DNA from: Nemertoderma westbladi
Taxonomy: Eukaryota > Xenacoelomorpha > Nemertodermatida > Nemertodermatidae
Length of the DNA: 64,000 bases
Assembly: GCA_032718475.1 (NCBI GenBank)
Contig: JAUCBJ010002271.1
Coordinates: forward strand, 1-64,000
Direction of reading: 5' to 3'
The notes under the pieces were generated by a model. It made no database searches and was not told the origin of the DNA. It saw only the letters and a list, made by a program, of their open reading frames with translations. Positions 32,466 to 43,909 of the stretch are shown one piece after another. Position 1 is the first letter of the stretch. Each line of letters begins with the position of its first letter. The position numbers and the translations under genes were made by a program.

Positions 32466-33069
32466 GTAAGTTTTATAAATTAATCTTTAGATTAACTTTA
32501 TTAAAATATTTAATGATATCTTCACAATTAATTTAATACGATGGAGTACATGTTGTTTTAAGTACTTCTTTACTTCCAGCTCACGCACTGATCAATGTTG
32601 CATCACCCAATACACAAAAGACTGATTTTTATGAGCCAAGATTTTCCCCACAACTCTCCTCCCAGTGCAGTGTTGTCAAGGTGTTACAGTGAACCTCACT
32701 CACATTCAACTACAAGAAGGCGGGTGTTGTTATTCAAAGTTATGAGATGGGATCTCTGGTCGAGTTTGCAGGGTGGGGGGGAATAAATTAAGTGATTCAG
32801 GAAGAGGTGTTATGTTAGTAGTTAGGTACTAATAATTTGTTATTTAGTGATGCAAAGTGAGGAGGATTCATCCAACCATTCTTTATATCCAAACATGCCA
32901 CCTTGGAACCGGTTCCAACCGGTTCCTTGTAACTGGTTCCAATTCGTATAATTCCAGTGGTCCCTTGGAACCACGTTAACAAGTCACCTACAGTGATTTG
33001 TTAGCTTGGTTTTTACACCGGATGAAATGTTAGTGGATTCAATCCACTCTGCGCTCCTATCACCAATGG

Positions 33070-33104
<35 letters not shown>

Positions 33105-33849
33105 GGGGGCAATTTACAAATATTGGGCGGAAGAAATATCAGGCCTGTAAGTGAACTAACCAGATCACTTACAGCAAACCCCAAGGGCCAATCGAGCCCA
33201 GTAAACCGACAAGTGCCATGATTCACAGGCCTTTAAAAACTATTAACAGTAGGTAGGTTATACATAGTAGCTTTACCCTACGTGGACAGTTCAGTTGGTA
33301 ATTTAACATCAACAGTGAGCGGATAGTTTTCCAACGCTGCCACTGCGCTTGTACAGCAGTAAGACCATACCGGTGATTGTGCAGTCAGTAACTCAGCCTT
33401 TAACCATTAAACAGTACCAAGGACAAATTCCAGTTAATATCACTGGCCCTACGGCCACAGCTAAGCCAGCACCAAAGTACCAGCCATGCGGTAGCACGTA
33501 TGAAACTACCTCACATAGTCGAACGGTCAGGATCCCGAGGCCAACATGGATCCCTTCACATGAAAGGAACCCTTAAAATAAATGGAAGAAGAACTAATAT
33601 GCAACTGTAATAAATAATATAAATGGTACTAATATGGCTTTTGTTTAGAAGTGGATAATATGTATGTCACTAGGGGTTTAGCATGCCCTAAGCGTTGTTA
33701 CAGTTTTCTGCCTATTGGATCACACGAGTAGAGCGAATGAGGAGATGTAATGCATAGTATATATGTATAGTGGGAATTACTATTTTATAATTATTTACTC
33801 ATTTTCTTGTTGTACTATTATTGTACAACTGCAATTTGTTTGTTTCTAG
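32466..33849. other. Intron 2 of copy B
   Basis: No gene. Contains a 12-bp palindrome GGAACCGGTTCC near 32906 with further partial copies, and a 31-base G run at 33073-33103. Confidence 0.5.
33073..33103 (+). repeat. 31-base G homopolymer
   Basis: Uninterrupted G run, followed by T and five more G. Length in the assembly is probably unreliable. Confidence 0.95.
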
Positions 33850-33909
33850 ATATCATGTGATGGCCCGTTCTACACATTAAACACGAAGTTCAATGAATGG
33901 TGCGTTTAG
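33850..33909 (+). CDS. Copy B exon 3: sixth LDLRa cysteine and tail
   Basis: Acceptor 'gtttctag' ends at 33849. In phase 0 it reads ISCDGPFYTLNTKFNEWCV and stops at TAG 33907-33909. Cys at residue 3 is LDLRa Cys-6; the last Cys is the penultimate residue. 60 nt, as in copy A. It completes a 107-residue precursor. Confidence 0.8.
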   Translation: MSCDGPFYTLNTKFNEWCV

Positions 33910-35099
33910 CACTCACTGATTACATGCCATGAATGTTTTACGAAGACTTATGCAACAAACAACGGGATTTACTCTAAATTTAATAAAACAACCTGGAGGT
34001 GATGGGTGTCATGGATGTATTTTAATGTCTATTATTCCTATCTATCCACGCACCATTGCACGTCCTCACATGCAACTGGGGGTGAGAGGTATTTGCACCC
34101 CCCCCCCCCCCCCACCCCCATTTGAAGATCAAATATTATGTAAAATCATAGCTTAGATTAAGGTAATTATAATGCATAATAATATTAATCTTATTTTGAT
34201 TCGTGACCTTGCATGCGAAAATATAGAATATATTTTGTGCAATTGGTGAAATATAATTGCCTTTATTCGCCGACGCACGTAATTGCCATTCGAAGATCTT
34301 ATAAAAAGTCATGTATGTATTTTATCCACTTATGGGACAATGCTGAACCAATAAACTATATACCGTATATAACTATAATACCTTACAGGGCAGGCCTCTG
34401 GACTATTTAAGACTTATTCTTCACACGATTGTCGCAGAGTCATGATTATGTTCTCAGGAATATTAATAGGAAACTTTTAATTCAACAACAATAATAATGG
34501 GCGGGATGATCCCAACACTAAGATTTGTGGAATAATAAGTTGGAAAATGCTGGCTACTGGCCACTAATCCGTCGTATTATTCACAACCATAGCAATAGGC
34601 AGCATACCATTTCCAGAGTATTTCAGTTCCAGTATTCTATAAATTTGTGAAATACATTTACGTTAACATAAACACTATTACTTCGGTATTGTTTTTTCTG
34701 CCTGTGTAACCATTGTCTGTCCTTTCATACTATTGTGTTTCCGCATCCAAAGTGATAGTTTTATGATATTTATAATTACAGTATGGTGTCTCGTATTATC
34801 CTAAACATCATATTAAATACAGAAAAATATTTGTGTCATACTTGCACTCAACTTAAAGATTTATTTCGCAATCCATTTAATAGGGTAAATGATCAGCTGT
34901 AAATTTCCAGCAGAATACCTATACGAATTAGGAGCCTACCGGTTCGGTACCCACTGACTACTCGTACTGACACTGGTAGTATTTCTTTCCACATATCCTT
35001 GCCGATACATTATATTCCTGGCAGATACTACGTTTATTGTGTAAGTAATAATTCTAAAATATTCGAGGAAATAAAGAAACTACGTAATTTGTCAACCAC
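33910..35099. other. No gene seen
   Basis: 3' flank of copy B. A C run at about 34099-34113 and otherwise nothing recognised. Confidence 0.4.
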
Positions 35100-35587
35100 C
35101 GAATCCTACAGTGGATGGCCTCACAGATACAGAATCTATTTCCAATAGATTTGCATAGATTTATTCAGAATTGTTTAACCAGCCCTATGACTCAGACTTT
35201 CATTCACTCCCAAAGGAAAAAAAAGAAAAACTCGAGATTTGCTGCACGGAAGATTTACCTAAGGTGTTTCGAGATTTAATTACGGAAGCGTTGCATAAAT
35301 TGAAAAGTTCCAAGTCGGATGTTACGTTTGGTTTTGATTCTCACTCTCTGAAAAATGGTGAGACTGAACTAGTAAACCATTTCAGTTATCTTTTTAATTC
35401 ATTTCTGATACACGGCTTTGTTCTTCAGTTTCTTCTGACGTGTGTCATAATTCCGTTGTTAAAGGACAAGCTAGGCGACCAGACGGTGACAGCAAATGAT
35501 CTTACGATAGCGTTATTGTTAAACTCTGTACGTACTGCAGTAGCTATACATGTAAAAAATCATTTATTTTTACGATATTATGGCTAA
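35100..35587 (+). pseudogene. LINE linker/RT start fragment
   Basis: The frame 35171-35587 has ALHKLKSSKSDVTFGFDSHSLKNG...LFNSFLIHGFVLQFLLTCVIIPLLKDKLGD. This matches the RT entry segment of CR1-like LINEs ('A...LK..K..G.D......LK', 'HG..P..L..S.IIPI.KDK.GD'), including beta ORF2 residues about 500-560. Breaks off after about 138 codons. Confidence 0.65.
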
Positions 35588-36594
35588 TTTATTGACGATT
35601 TTGAATTCCGAATTTTACTGCAAACTAGGAAATATTTAATCAAGTTTATATCTGTATTGAAACTGCAGTAAATAAGGTGGATCTAAACTAATGTTGATAC
35701 AGGATTTCTACATCCATAATTAGTGCAATTTTATACCTAAACGAGTGGCCCTTCCAAATTGATTCAGATGCTGTTTATGTTTGAACTCCAGTTATGCGCA
35801 TGCGCCAGCCAGGCCCATTCCATGTAGGTGATAAGAAGGGCGCTGTGATTGACCTTTTATCTGTTTGCTGGACGAATAAGAAAGCTAGTAGCTACTCATA
35901 TCGAATTGCAAAACAGACCTATATTGATTATTCTTCAATATTTTATATTAAATTTGTTCACATTGTATTGAAATACTCTGATATTATGTTCTGATTTTGT
36001 ACCGTCCGTAAAAACGTAACATATACAGATATGTAGGCCTATTAATTGTGTTTTGTTTGTGGTGGTGAATTTGTGAATCAAAAATGGTGGAGTAAAGACA
36101 CCCGGTGATCGGTTCGGAATTCAAACCCGTTGTTTTTACACATGACCGGCACATTCTCCACCTAATAATGATAATTATGGAGTGAGGTCGTCGAGCCTTA
36201 CCGGCCGACTACAGAAGCCCAAAATGGATGGATTATATCACACAACATGAGTGAAACATAAGGGCAGTAAGTTGGACTGGGCAAGCCACAAGGGGAGGGG
36301 GGTCTCAATAGGTTGATGTACAATACAATTCTATTAGGTTAACTGCTGCTTTAACTATTTTTCCTGTACTTGGGTTTTGGGCCAAATTGAACCGGGATAC
36401 CCATCATAATAACCATACAGGCAGCACGGAAGGCAAATGGGGGAGAGTGTAGATATATTTGGTATCAGCGCTCATCGTTTTGGCTTAGATTTGGGCCTCA
36501 TTGGGATACTAACATTCATTTCACTTCATCGTTAATTATTTTGACCTTTTGTCTGGGGTGAGTAAGCTTATATACCAGCTATAGCATTATTCCA
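35588..36594. other. No gene seen
   Basis: Non-coding; includes a TAGGCCTA octamer at 36034-36041. Confidence 0.5.
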
Positions 36595-36672
36595 TACTAC
36601 TACTACTACTAGTATCGGAATGCTGCATTGCAGCTGCATTTTTAAGAATGCTGTGTCGGCTTGTCGACAAGT
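36595..36672 (-). pseudogene. LINE alpha extreme 3'-end fragment
   Basis: On the + strand '(tac)n tagtatcggaatgctgcattgc' is the complement of the alpha 3' UTR and tail, and stops at 'cggcttgtcgac'. About 75 bp only. Confidence 0.85.
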
Positions 36673-37119
36673 GTCCAGCAGTGTTCTTGCTTCACAGTCC
36701 AGCAGTCAATGTATTTGGGGTATTTAGATAGTGTTAATCATCTCTCACATCATTCGTTTGACTCTCTTACAGTTACTTTACAGAGTAGAAGTGAAAATTA
36801 GAGAGTATCGGCAAATTTATCCACGAGATAAGTAGTTTTAGTATTGCGTTATAATTTCCTTCCTTTTACTACCGTCGACAGCGGTGTGGTGTATAGAAAT
36901 ATACAGAATTCGTTACAGCGGGAATATTTAGGATAAATTGTGTCATGACCCACTAAACTACTTTAGTAGGTCATGATTGTGTTTATATTTGTTTGTTTAC
37001 AAATTGTACTCGATACAACCCTTACTTATTGGCAGTTTAGTTTGCAGTATATGTGGTGGCCATCACGCTAGTAAATTGTTTTAATAAAGTTGATAATATT
37101 AGCAGGGATTCCTCTCCAA

Positions 37120-37290
37120 CATAAACTGGTGTTTAGTAATATTAATCTGGTAAAGTCCAAGTCAAAATGCATTCCTTTTGGAAGGTCCTGGAAGGAACCA
37201 ACTGTAAGGATACATCTAAATAGTATGAGTATTCCGTGGGAAAAGGAGGCTAGCCACTTGGTAAACATTCTAGACGGTCAGGGCCCTAAA
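37120..37290 (+). pseudogene. LINE RT thumb fragment
   Basis: The frame reads VKSKSKCIPFGRS...VRIHLNSMSIPWEKEASHLVNILD, which matches the RT segment after YADD ('N..KSK.M.F', 'I.LNG..IPW...A.HLG'). No flanking RT sequence seen. Confidence 0.55.
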
Positions 37291-37660
37291 CCGATTAGGT
37301 TCTCTGTTCGCAGAACACCGAACACTATTCCGGCCACGGAACTAGTCCAGCAGAATGCCTTTATAGAATCCTGGGATTTGGGGGACGAGAGGATCTCAGC
37401 AACTAAGCAAAAACGAACAATAGGATGTTCCTAGACCCCACCCCAAAATGTATCCAGAAGACTTTTCGCCATACATAATGTGTTAAAAAAGTCTACGGTT
37501 CTCCGGCTAGGGCCAATTTGAGTCAAAAAGTCCGCTTCCCTAGCAACCACGTTGCTATGGAGCTACAGCCAAAACGGCTAATGCTACGGAGTTGGGACCG
37601 GCGCCAATCGATAGGCAGCATATGGGTTTACATTCAAGGAGCTTTTTTTGGAGGTGTCAG
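37291..37660. other. No gene seen
   Basis: Unassigned sequence before the GATC-dense tract. Confidence 0.4.
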
Positions 37661-38092
37661 ATCATGATCTTGACCATGATCAGCAAAGATCAGTTTTGAT
37701 CAGCAATCGGACACTCAAGGCTTGCTCCAATCGAAAAACTTAACATTACAAAAAGATTCAGCGATCCCACATTAGTCATGATTCCCGTTAAAAGATTTTA
37801 AAAAAAGTGAATTCTTCCCGGTCAAAACGCAAGATCATGATCGCGCAAAGATCGGACTTCGTAAAATCGTAACTAAGCATTTTGGATATAAACAATTACT
37901 GTAGGAAACGTTCAGAACACCGCCCTGAGTCGATTAAAAAAAAAATTGGCTCGATCAGACAACTGGTTCTCGAGATCTGATACCTGATCATTAAAGATCA
38001 GATTTTTTAGTTTTTTTGGATGTTCTCGAAAACTTTGTTTGAGACCCCCGATTTTTTTTTTACGAATCGACTTCTATGGTGAAGGGGCAACT
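37661..38092. repeat. GATC-dense tract, left of the LTR element
   Basis: About 14 GATC sites in the first ~330 bp, many as 'gatcatgatc' or 'tgatca'. The same kind of sequence resumes at 46664, so the LTR element was inserted into it. Confidence 0.7.
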
Positions 38093-39320
38093 TGTAAAAG
38101 CTTCTGTGGGATATAACTGGCCCTTTTGCTTTGCAATCCAGTTTCCCCCCAGGCGCTGGAATACTCTAAAAAGCTCTCTAACTCGAATGATGCAAAGCGA
38201 CCGGCTGATTGGCTGATTTGTTATACGAGGGGCTCTTTACTATGTTCTATCGGCCAACCAGAGCTATAGCAGCAGAGTATGCAACCAGGACAACCGAGCG
38301 GAGTGACTCATTTTGTGTGTTGGCCAAGGGTTGCAAAATTCCTGATAGTTCGGCATTTAGATATTCGTGGAACTTGTGGAATCTGGTGTTCTGCCAATGA
38401 GAGCTATTCCTCTCTGTGTAAAAGATACCTGCAACGGTGTTAGGGACAGTAGCAGTTTTTTCTTGATACTGTTTTGTTGTTTCTATCTAGGCCAGGAACA
38501 CCGGCTCTAGAGTCAATTCGTTTCAGACTTTGGAAGAAACATTAGTAGGCTTAAGATTATAGAGCGTATAACTGTTATCGGCTCAATCTGCACATACATT
38601 GTCATATCATATCTTAACCTACCGTCTTAATGCTTTTTACTGTTGTCATATTTTGTATTAGTTGGTTGAATATTATTTGGAGAACATCTATAAAGAACCC
38701 AAATTTCCCAATTTTCTTGATACACTACAGGTTAGAGAGACGGGTTATATATAGCGATTGCGACTTATATTATTGTGGTTTGTAGTGAATTTAATGCTAT
38801 TTGATAAGCACTACATGAGTCAGTTGCTGTTCTCTTTATATATGATAAAATTCATTGACGGTCGGCAAATTAGTGAGCAGTATTGTGTGTTACCGGTAGT
38901 GTGCATGATTGTGGCTGATAACTAAGCATTTCCTAAAGAATGCGCCTCATACGTGAATCATAAGACTTACCGACTTACCGTTGTGATTAGTATAAGTCAT
39001 ATCTCTGTTTATCTAGATAGAGCGCCACGTCCTAAAGGAACTGTTAATATTTCCCGAAAGTGAATAATATTAGTCAGAAATTATTTATTAACGATCAATC
39101 GAATAATACAGTAAGCTTACACTGCAATAATAATCTAAGCCCTCAGAATCCAGTCTCCCGGGTATATCCAGCGGGTGAATGGACGCGCACTAGGCTGGCT
39201 TCTGCTAATGTTGTGTTTATTGGTATTAAATATTTGTCAACTTCTAAAGTCTATTTATAAACCAAAAGACATATAAATTTTGGCAGGTTAAACTGCTAAA
39301 GGTCTTCAAAAGCGCGTACA
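38093..39320 (+). repeat. 5' LTR
   Basis: Starts TGTAAAAGC, ends GCGTACA. Contains a TATA-like 'ttatatatagc' at about 38745. Differs from the 3' LTR at about six positions, including ttcg[g/a]cat and agagc[g/a]cca. Confidence 0.92.
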
Positions 39321-39964
39321 ATAACAGTTATTGTCTTTATTGCAGTAAGCAATAAAGTTGAAAGTACCGGTCGACCGGTAAACCTGAACCGGTACTTCTG
39401 TAGGTCAGTAGGCCCAACTGCCAGAACCGGTACTGCTGTAGGTCCGTAGGTCCAACTGCCAGAACCGGTACTTCTGTAAGTCCGTAGGCCCAACTGTCCT
39501 AACCGGTACTTCCAGTATAAGTACATTAGTATTATTCGATTTTGATTATTGTATACTGGTAGGTCTTAGTATTTAATCAGGGACGGCCGCCCTGGTTTTT
39601 TATTGAGATTTTACTTATTTCTGTCGGTTTTATTTACATGTCAGTTAATATTGAGCTGAAGACGTGTAAGTCTGCTCAGATTGTTCAGATAATTGTAGGC
39701 CGGACTGTTGTCGGATTGTTGTTGGGTTTGGAGAGATTACTGCGTGTGTAGAGTTTGTCCGATAGAGTGCCAGTTAGTAAGTTGGGGCAGCCATAGCTGT
39801 AAGGTCAATCCCCTCTTAAAGAATAAGTCGTACTACCGTGTTAGAACGCATACTAACTAACCATTTTGGAATCTGCACATACTGTAGTTGATTTAGGCTT
39901 GACAGTATTCTGCCAACGTTTTGGCCTGGGTTTGTTTGGTTGCCAAGAAAGCTTTACGCGTCAG
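39321..39964 (+). other. Untranslated leader of the LTR element
   Basis: Non-coding, with three ~50-bp repeats around 'aaccggtacttctgtaggtc' (about 39395-39510). The leader is recognisably conserved in the old copy at about 1790-2330. Confidence 0.7.
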
Positions 39965-42280
39965 ATGGCTAGAACAGAAGCCCACCAAGCGGTCAAAGTG
40001 GGAGAGATCGTCAAATTCAATGGGGATGAGATGAAATGGTTACCTTTCAATGAATATTACAAAGACAGCATACAGAACTCTGTACTATCTAACGGAGAGA
40101 AACTTAGGTTCCTCATCAAGTGTTTGGAAGGACCTCCCAAGTTGATGGCGTTAAAGTTTATTGGACATCCAGAAGGATTAAGACAAGTTTGGGATACATT
40201 AAACATCAGGTATGGTAACAAGGATAACATAGCTAAGTATTTGTATGCAAAATTAGTAGCCCCCCGAAACTTCCTTAGTAGCGGGATTATAGAGTTTTCC
40301 GATGAGATTCAGGAGATCTGTAGACAATTGGACTGGTTAGGTAAGTCTCATGAATATCAGAGTTCCATGGTTATTGGAGCAGTAGTCTCTACTTTACCAA
40401 AGGGTGGAGTATGTACACGCTGGGACAAGAAAGTGTTGTACATGAATGAACAACAACGACGAAGCCCTACCATGGCTGATCTCATGTCCTTCTTAGATAG
40501 TGAAGTAAAATTACAACTCATAAAGCAGTCCAGAGAGAAAACATCGGAAAATAAGGTAAGTGAGAAACCCGTTTCTAGGAGAAGGATAATACCAGTGTGT
40601 TACACTGACGACGGCGAAAGCCAAGCTTCTCAAGAAGAGGACAGCGGGAAAGACACAGCAAAATCTTACTATGACAACAAGACCTATAAAGACGTAAGTA
40701 AATACAAGTCTCGAACCAGTGACAGGAGAGAACAGATAACAACAACTCCTCCTACGTCTCCTAAGAGAATTCACGGAAGAAAGCCCAAAGAAAGAACGAG
40801 AGTGCATAACGTTACCCAAGGTAAGGTGAGTAACATCAAACCAAAATGTGCGCTGTGCGACGGGCCCCACCGTTTGAGTGCGTGTGCTGAATTTCTAAAG
40901 AAATCCCTTGTAGACAGACGTACAGTCCTGTGGAATAAGCGGTTATGCTATAATTGCCTCAGATCAGGACACCAACGGCGAACCTGTTACTCCGACGTAA
41001 AGTGTGCAAAGTGTGGCGCGAAACATCACATCTTGTTACACAGTGAGTTCGAACGAGACAACCCGAGTCAGGTAAGTGAGCCCGAACTACATGTCCAATT
41101 CAGTGATGTAAATGACACTGATCAAGAATCTGAGATGGAAGGCTTCTATACGGACGAATTCTCCGACGCCAACGAATCCTGTTACTTAATAAATACCGCA
41201 GTGTATCGAGCACTTACGCATGAAAAGGACACCGACAATGAGTTCCCCCCAACTACCTTTGACAGACAACCATCTTGGAAAGCTCCCACTTCCAACGTAG
41301 GAATCAGAGAATTTCCTGTAGTGCAGGTAAGAGTTCACGGTCCTAACAAAAGTTACATAGTGAACGCCCTCCTTGACTCCGGCAGCACAGGAACATTCAT
41401 CGATCAAGAACTAGCCGAAGATATCTTTGCTGGACAACACAAATTCCGGACTAAATTGAATATGTCAGGAATTATGCAGGTTTGGAAATCTACCCTAACG
41501 GCAGATTACTATGTAGGTGTGTTGTCCACCCCCCAGGATAAATTAGGAGCACAAGGTATAAGGTCTGTAAAAATGGTGGCTATAAAGAACTTCGCTACTA
41601 CCCAAGCAGACCTTTATAATTGGGACGAGGATGAGAGCATCCAACATCTTAAGATACCTCGATTCCAGACAGATTATCCTGGAGTGCAAATACTCATCGG
41701 CCAAAACGCGCATGAGGCGCTCGAGACATTGGAGAAACGGCCTGCTCAACCGCAGCCACTACAAACCTATGCGGTAAGAACTAGAGTAGGTTGGTACTTC
41801 ACTGGCCCTTCCCGTAGAACTCTCAAAGAGAGATTACCTCAACAACAGGTATACCAAGTAAAGGAATGGGAAGTGGAGAGCAGTGATGCGGACGATCCAA
41901 CTGAGGGAACACCATACTCCTCAGATAATGACGATATTAACTCCACTATAGATCAATGGAGACATTGCCTTGAGACGATTAATCCAGCCGACATTGCTTC
42001 CAGAGGAGCAACTCCTCAAGAACTGATAGATACTCCAGGCTGGTTAGGTAGATCCGACTTCTTAAGTAAAGAAGAAGAAGAAAGGCCTCCTCATCTTACC
42101 ATGGCGGAGATTAGACAGGCCAAGGGAGCGGAGAAAATAACACAACAACTCAATCACCCAGCTGGTCGTTTATGTTTACTGGAAAGAGACCGAAAACTGT
42201 CCAGAAACTATGGAAGGCAAGATACTCTTCCTACGACCACTTCCCTAATCCGACAAATATCTAGGGACTCTATAACGTAA
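39965..42280 (+). CDS. Gag-protease polyprotein of the Pao/BEL-like element
   Basis: 771 codons from ATG 39965, the first ATG in the frame. The N-terminal ~230 residues are a Pao-type Gag (DUF1759-like: IVKFNGDEMKWLPFNEYYKDSI, LRFLIKCLEGPPKLMAL, W..L...YG). About residues 293-360 hold three zinc-knuckle motifs (C-x2-C..H..C, CYNCLRSGHQRRTC, CAKCGAKHHILLH). A retropepsin-like aspartic protease follows with LLDSGSTGTFID (about 468-480). After VGWYFTGPS and an acidic linker, the text jumps to NPADIASRG (about 672) and GWLGRSDFL, which in full Pao elements lie between RNase H and integrase. So RT and RNase H are deleted in frame, and the ORF stops without an integrase core. Gag and protease look intact. 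Confidence 0.88.
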   Translation: MARTEAHQAVKVGEIVKFNGDEMKWLPFNEYYKDSIQNSVLSNGEKLRFLIKCLEGPPKLMALKFIGHPEGLRQVWDTLNIRYGNKDNIAKYLYAKLVAPRNFLSSGIIEFSDEIQEICRQLDWLGKSHEYQSSMVIGAVVSTLPKGGVCTRWDKKVLYMNEQQRRSPTMADLMSFLDSEVKLQLIKQSREKTSENKVSEKPVSRRRIIPVCYTDDGESQASQEEDSGKDTAKSYYDNKTYKDVSKYKSRTSDRREQITTTPPTSPKRIHGRKPKERTRVHNVTQGKVSNIKPKCALCDGPHRLSACAEFLKKSLVDRRTVLWNKRLCYNCLRSGHQRRTCYSDVKCAKCGAKHHILLHSEFERDNPSQVSEPELHVQFSDVNDTDQESEMEGFYTDEFSDANESCYLINTAVYRALTHEKDTDNEFPPTTFDRQPSWKAPTSNVGIREFPVVQVRVHGPNKSYIVNALLDSGSTGTFIDQELAEDIFAGQHKFRTKLNMSGIMQVWKSTLTADYYVGVLSTPQDKLGAQGIRSVKMVAIKNFATTQADLYNWDEDESIQHLKIPRFQTDYPGVQILIGQNAHEALETLEKRPAQPQPLQTYAVRTRVGWYFTGPSRRTLKERLPQQQVYQVKEWEVESSDADDPTEGTPYSSDNDDINSTIDQWRHCLETINPADIASRGATPQELIDTPGWLGRSDFLSKEEEERPPHLTMAEIRQAKGAEKITQQLNHPAGRLCLLERDRKLSRNYGRQDTLPTTTSLIRQISRDSIT

Positions 42281-43909
42281 TAACATATGGAGTGGGCGTG
42301 TGACTATATCATTTTATATTTGTTTTTATTTTATATTTATGTATGTATTATTATGTAATTTTATTATAATCGTTTTCTTTAATTTTATTTAGTAGAATGT
42401 TATTTTAGTGATTATTTAGTAGATTAGTGCAATATATTAGCGTTTATTACGTACGTAATTACTTATAATATATATTTAGTGCGATGGCGAGAAATAATTA
42501 TTTTTTCTCTTTCCTTACTGTCCGTATCATATTATAAATACGTGACTACAGTAAGATGAAATGTCCGTACTTATTAAAGTACAAAAAAGCCACTACTATA
42601 TTCAAGTATTATTGGTAGGCAGAGTATTAGGAATGCAAAGTTCAGATCCTCGTGTCTCAGCTAAACCAAGCTCTGGGTAGACCTTGGAAACGACTTGCCT
42701 CTTCACACTGACATTGCTTCGTGCGATATTGCTCTCATACCATATATAATAATACATATAGTAGCGTGATGTCCCTATAACAGTAGCGTGAAACGCAAAT
42801 AAATCTGTTAAACCTTTTAATCATCTGTAATTCTAGTCGATTAAGATATCGCGGCACCCACCGATATACTTGAAAGACAAATTCTAGAATCAGTGGTTAA
42901 CGTCCCCAGACAAGTTCTGGAATAAATCGGTGCCTATCTTAAATATTAATTTAATATTTATTAAAATCTGTAAAATTCAGATCCTTTAAAATTTCTAGTC
43001 AATTAAGATATCGCAGCACTTACCGATACTCTTAAAAGACAATTTTCATAGAATTAAGGATCCTACGTCCCCAGACCTGCTCTGGAATCAAATGGTGTCA
43101 ATTTTAACATCAAATAATAAAATTCACGGGAATAAATTTAAATTCGTACTTTAAATGAATTTCATAAATTGTCGTTTTGTGCAATTTATAACATTCCCAA
43201 AATTCCATTAATTAATAGATCATGGGAGCGGAGATTCATCCTATTGAATGTATTAGAGTGCGAGAATCTCCAACATATAGTCAATAGCCAATAAAATTAA
43301 TAAAATCATGTATAAAGAGGCTATTGACAATTAAAGAATTACTATTAAATAGCATTCCAGATCTGTATGCATGAGAATTACCCTAATTCTACCGCTAGTT
43401 TTCCATAATGTCACCATAGCAACACCCACGCTAGAATTAGAAGCAAGTTAAAAGAACAATAGAAGGCTTGTCCCATTGCATAGCATAGAGAATACATAGC
43501 ACACTGTTAGTATCCAAAGATACACAGTAATAACGTGACATTCTGGAAGGCACTGACTAACGGACAAATGGCCTGTATGTGTACAATTGGTGACAGTTGT
43601 GTGGAATTTGTTCGTTTATAGGTGAATGTTACTGCTAAAGTATGTTTACAGTAGCTAGTCGCAATTGTGAAAGTAGCCCAACTCTCCTATAGAAAGAACC
43701 TAAAGTGGATTCAAGCCTTTGGGACGGACAGTGGAGTGACTTGTGCCAGTTATCGTTGTCGTGCTGTTGCTACATGTTGGCGTAAACACCGCGACGACGG
43801 TACATCGGCGCTGAGAATCCCACTGTCCGGGGGCAAAGAGAGGTAGGCAGCGACGTCCGCTCGCCTAAACATAAACTCATTTCGATATTAATAAACTCAG
43901 ATAGCAGAT
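42281..43909 (+). other. Non-coding interval between the two ORFs of the LTR element
   Basis: AT-rich, no ORF. Holds a diverged tandem duplication with a period of about 162 bp (about 42808-43125). Confidence 0.7.
42808..43125 (+). repeat. 162-bp tandem duplication inside the LTR element
   Basis: Two copies of a unit with 'ttctagtc[ga]attaagatatcgc[ga]gcac' (42831 and 42993), 'acgtccccagac' and 'tctggaat'. Diverged far more than the LTRs, so older than this insertion. Confidence 0.85.

Noticed and set aside
33349-33576. 75-codon ORF that might be the end of an LTR polyprotein
   Set aside because: Only weak resemblance to Arg-rich polyprotein tails, and no flanking pol sequence.
38209-39260. 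Short ORFs repeated at 45552 and 46403
   Set aside because: They lie inside the LTRs, and their duplication just reflects the LTR pair.
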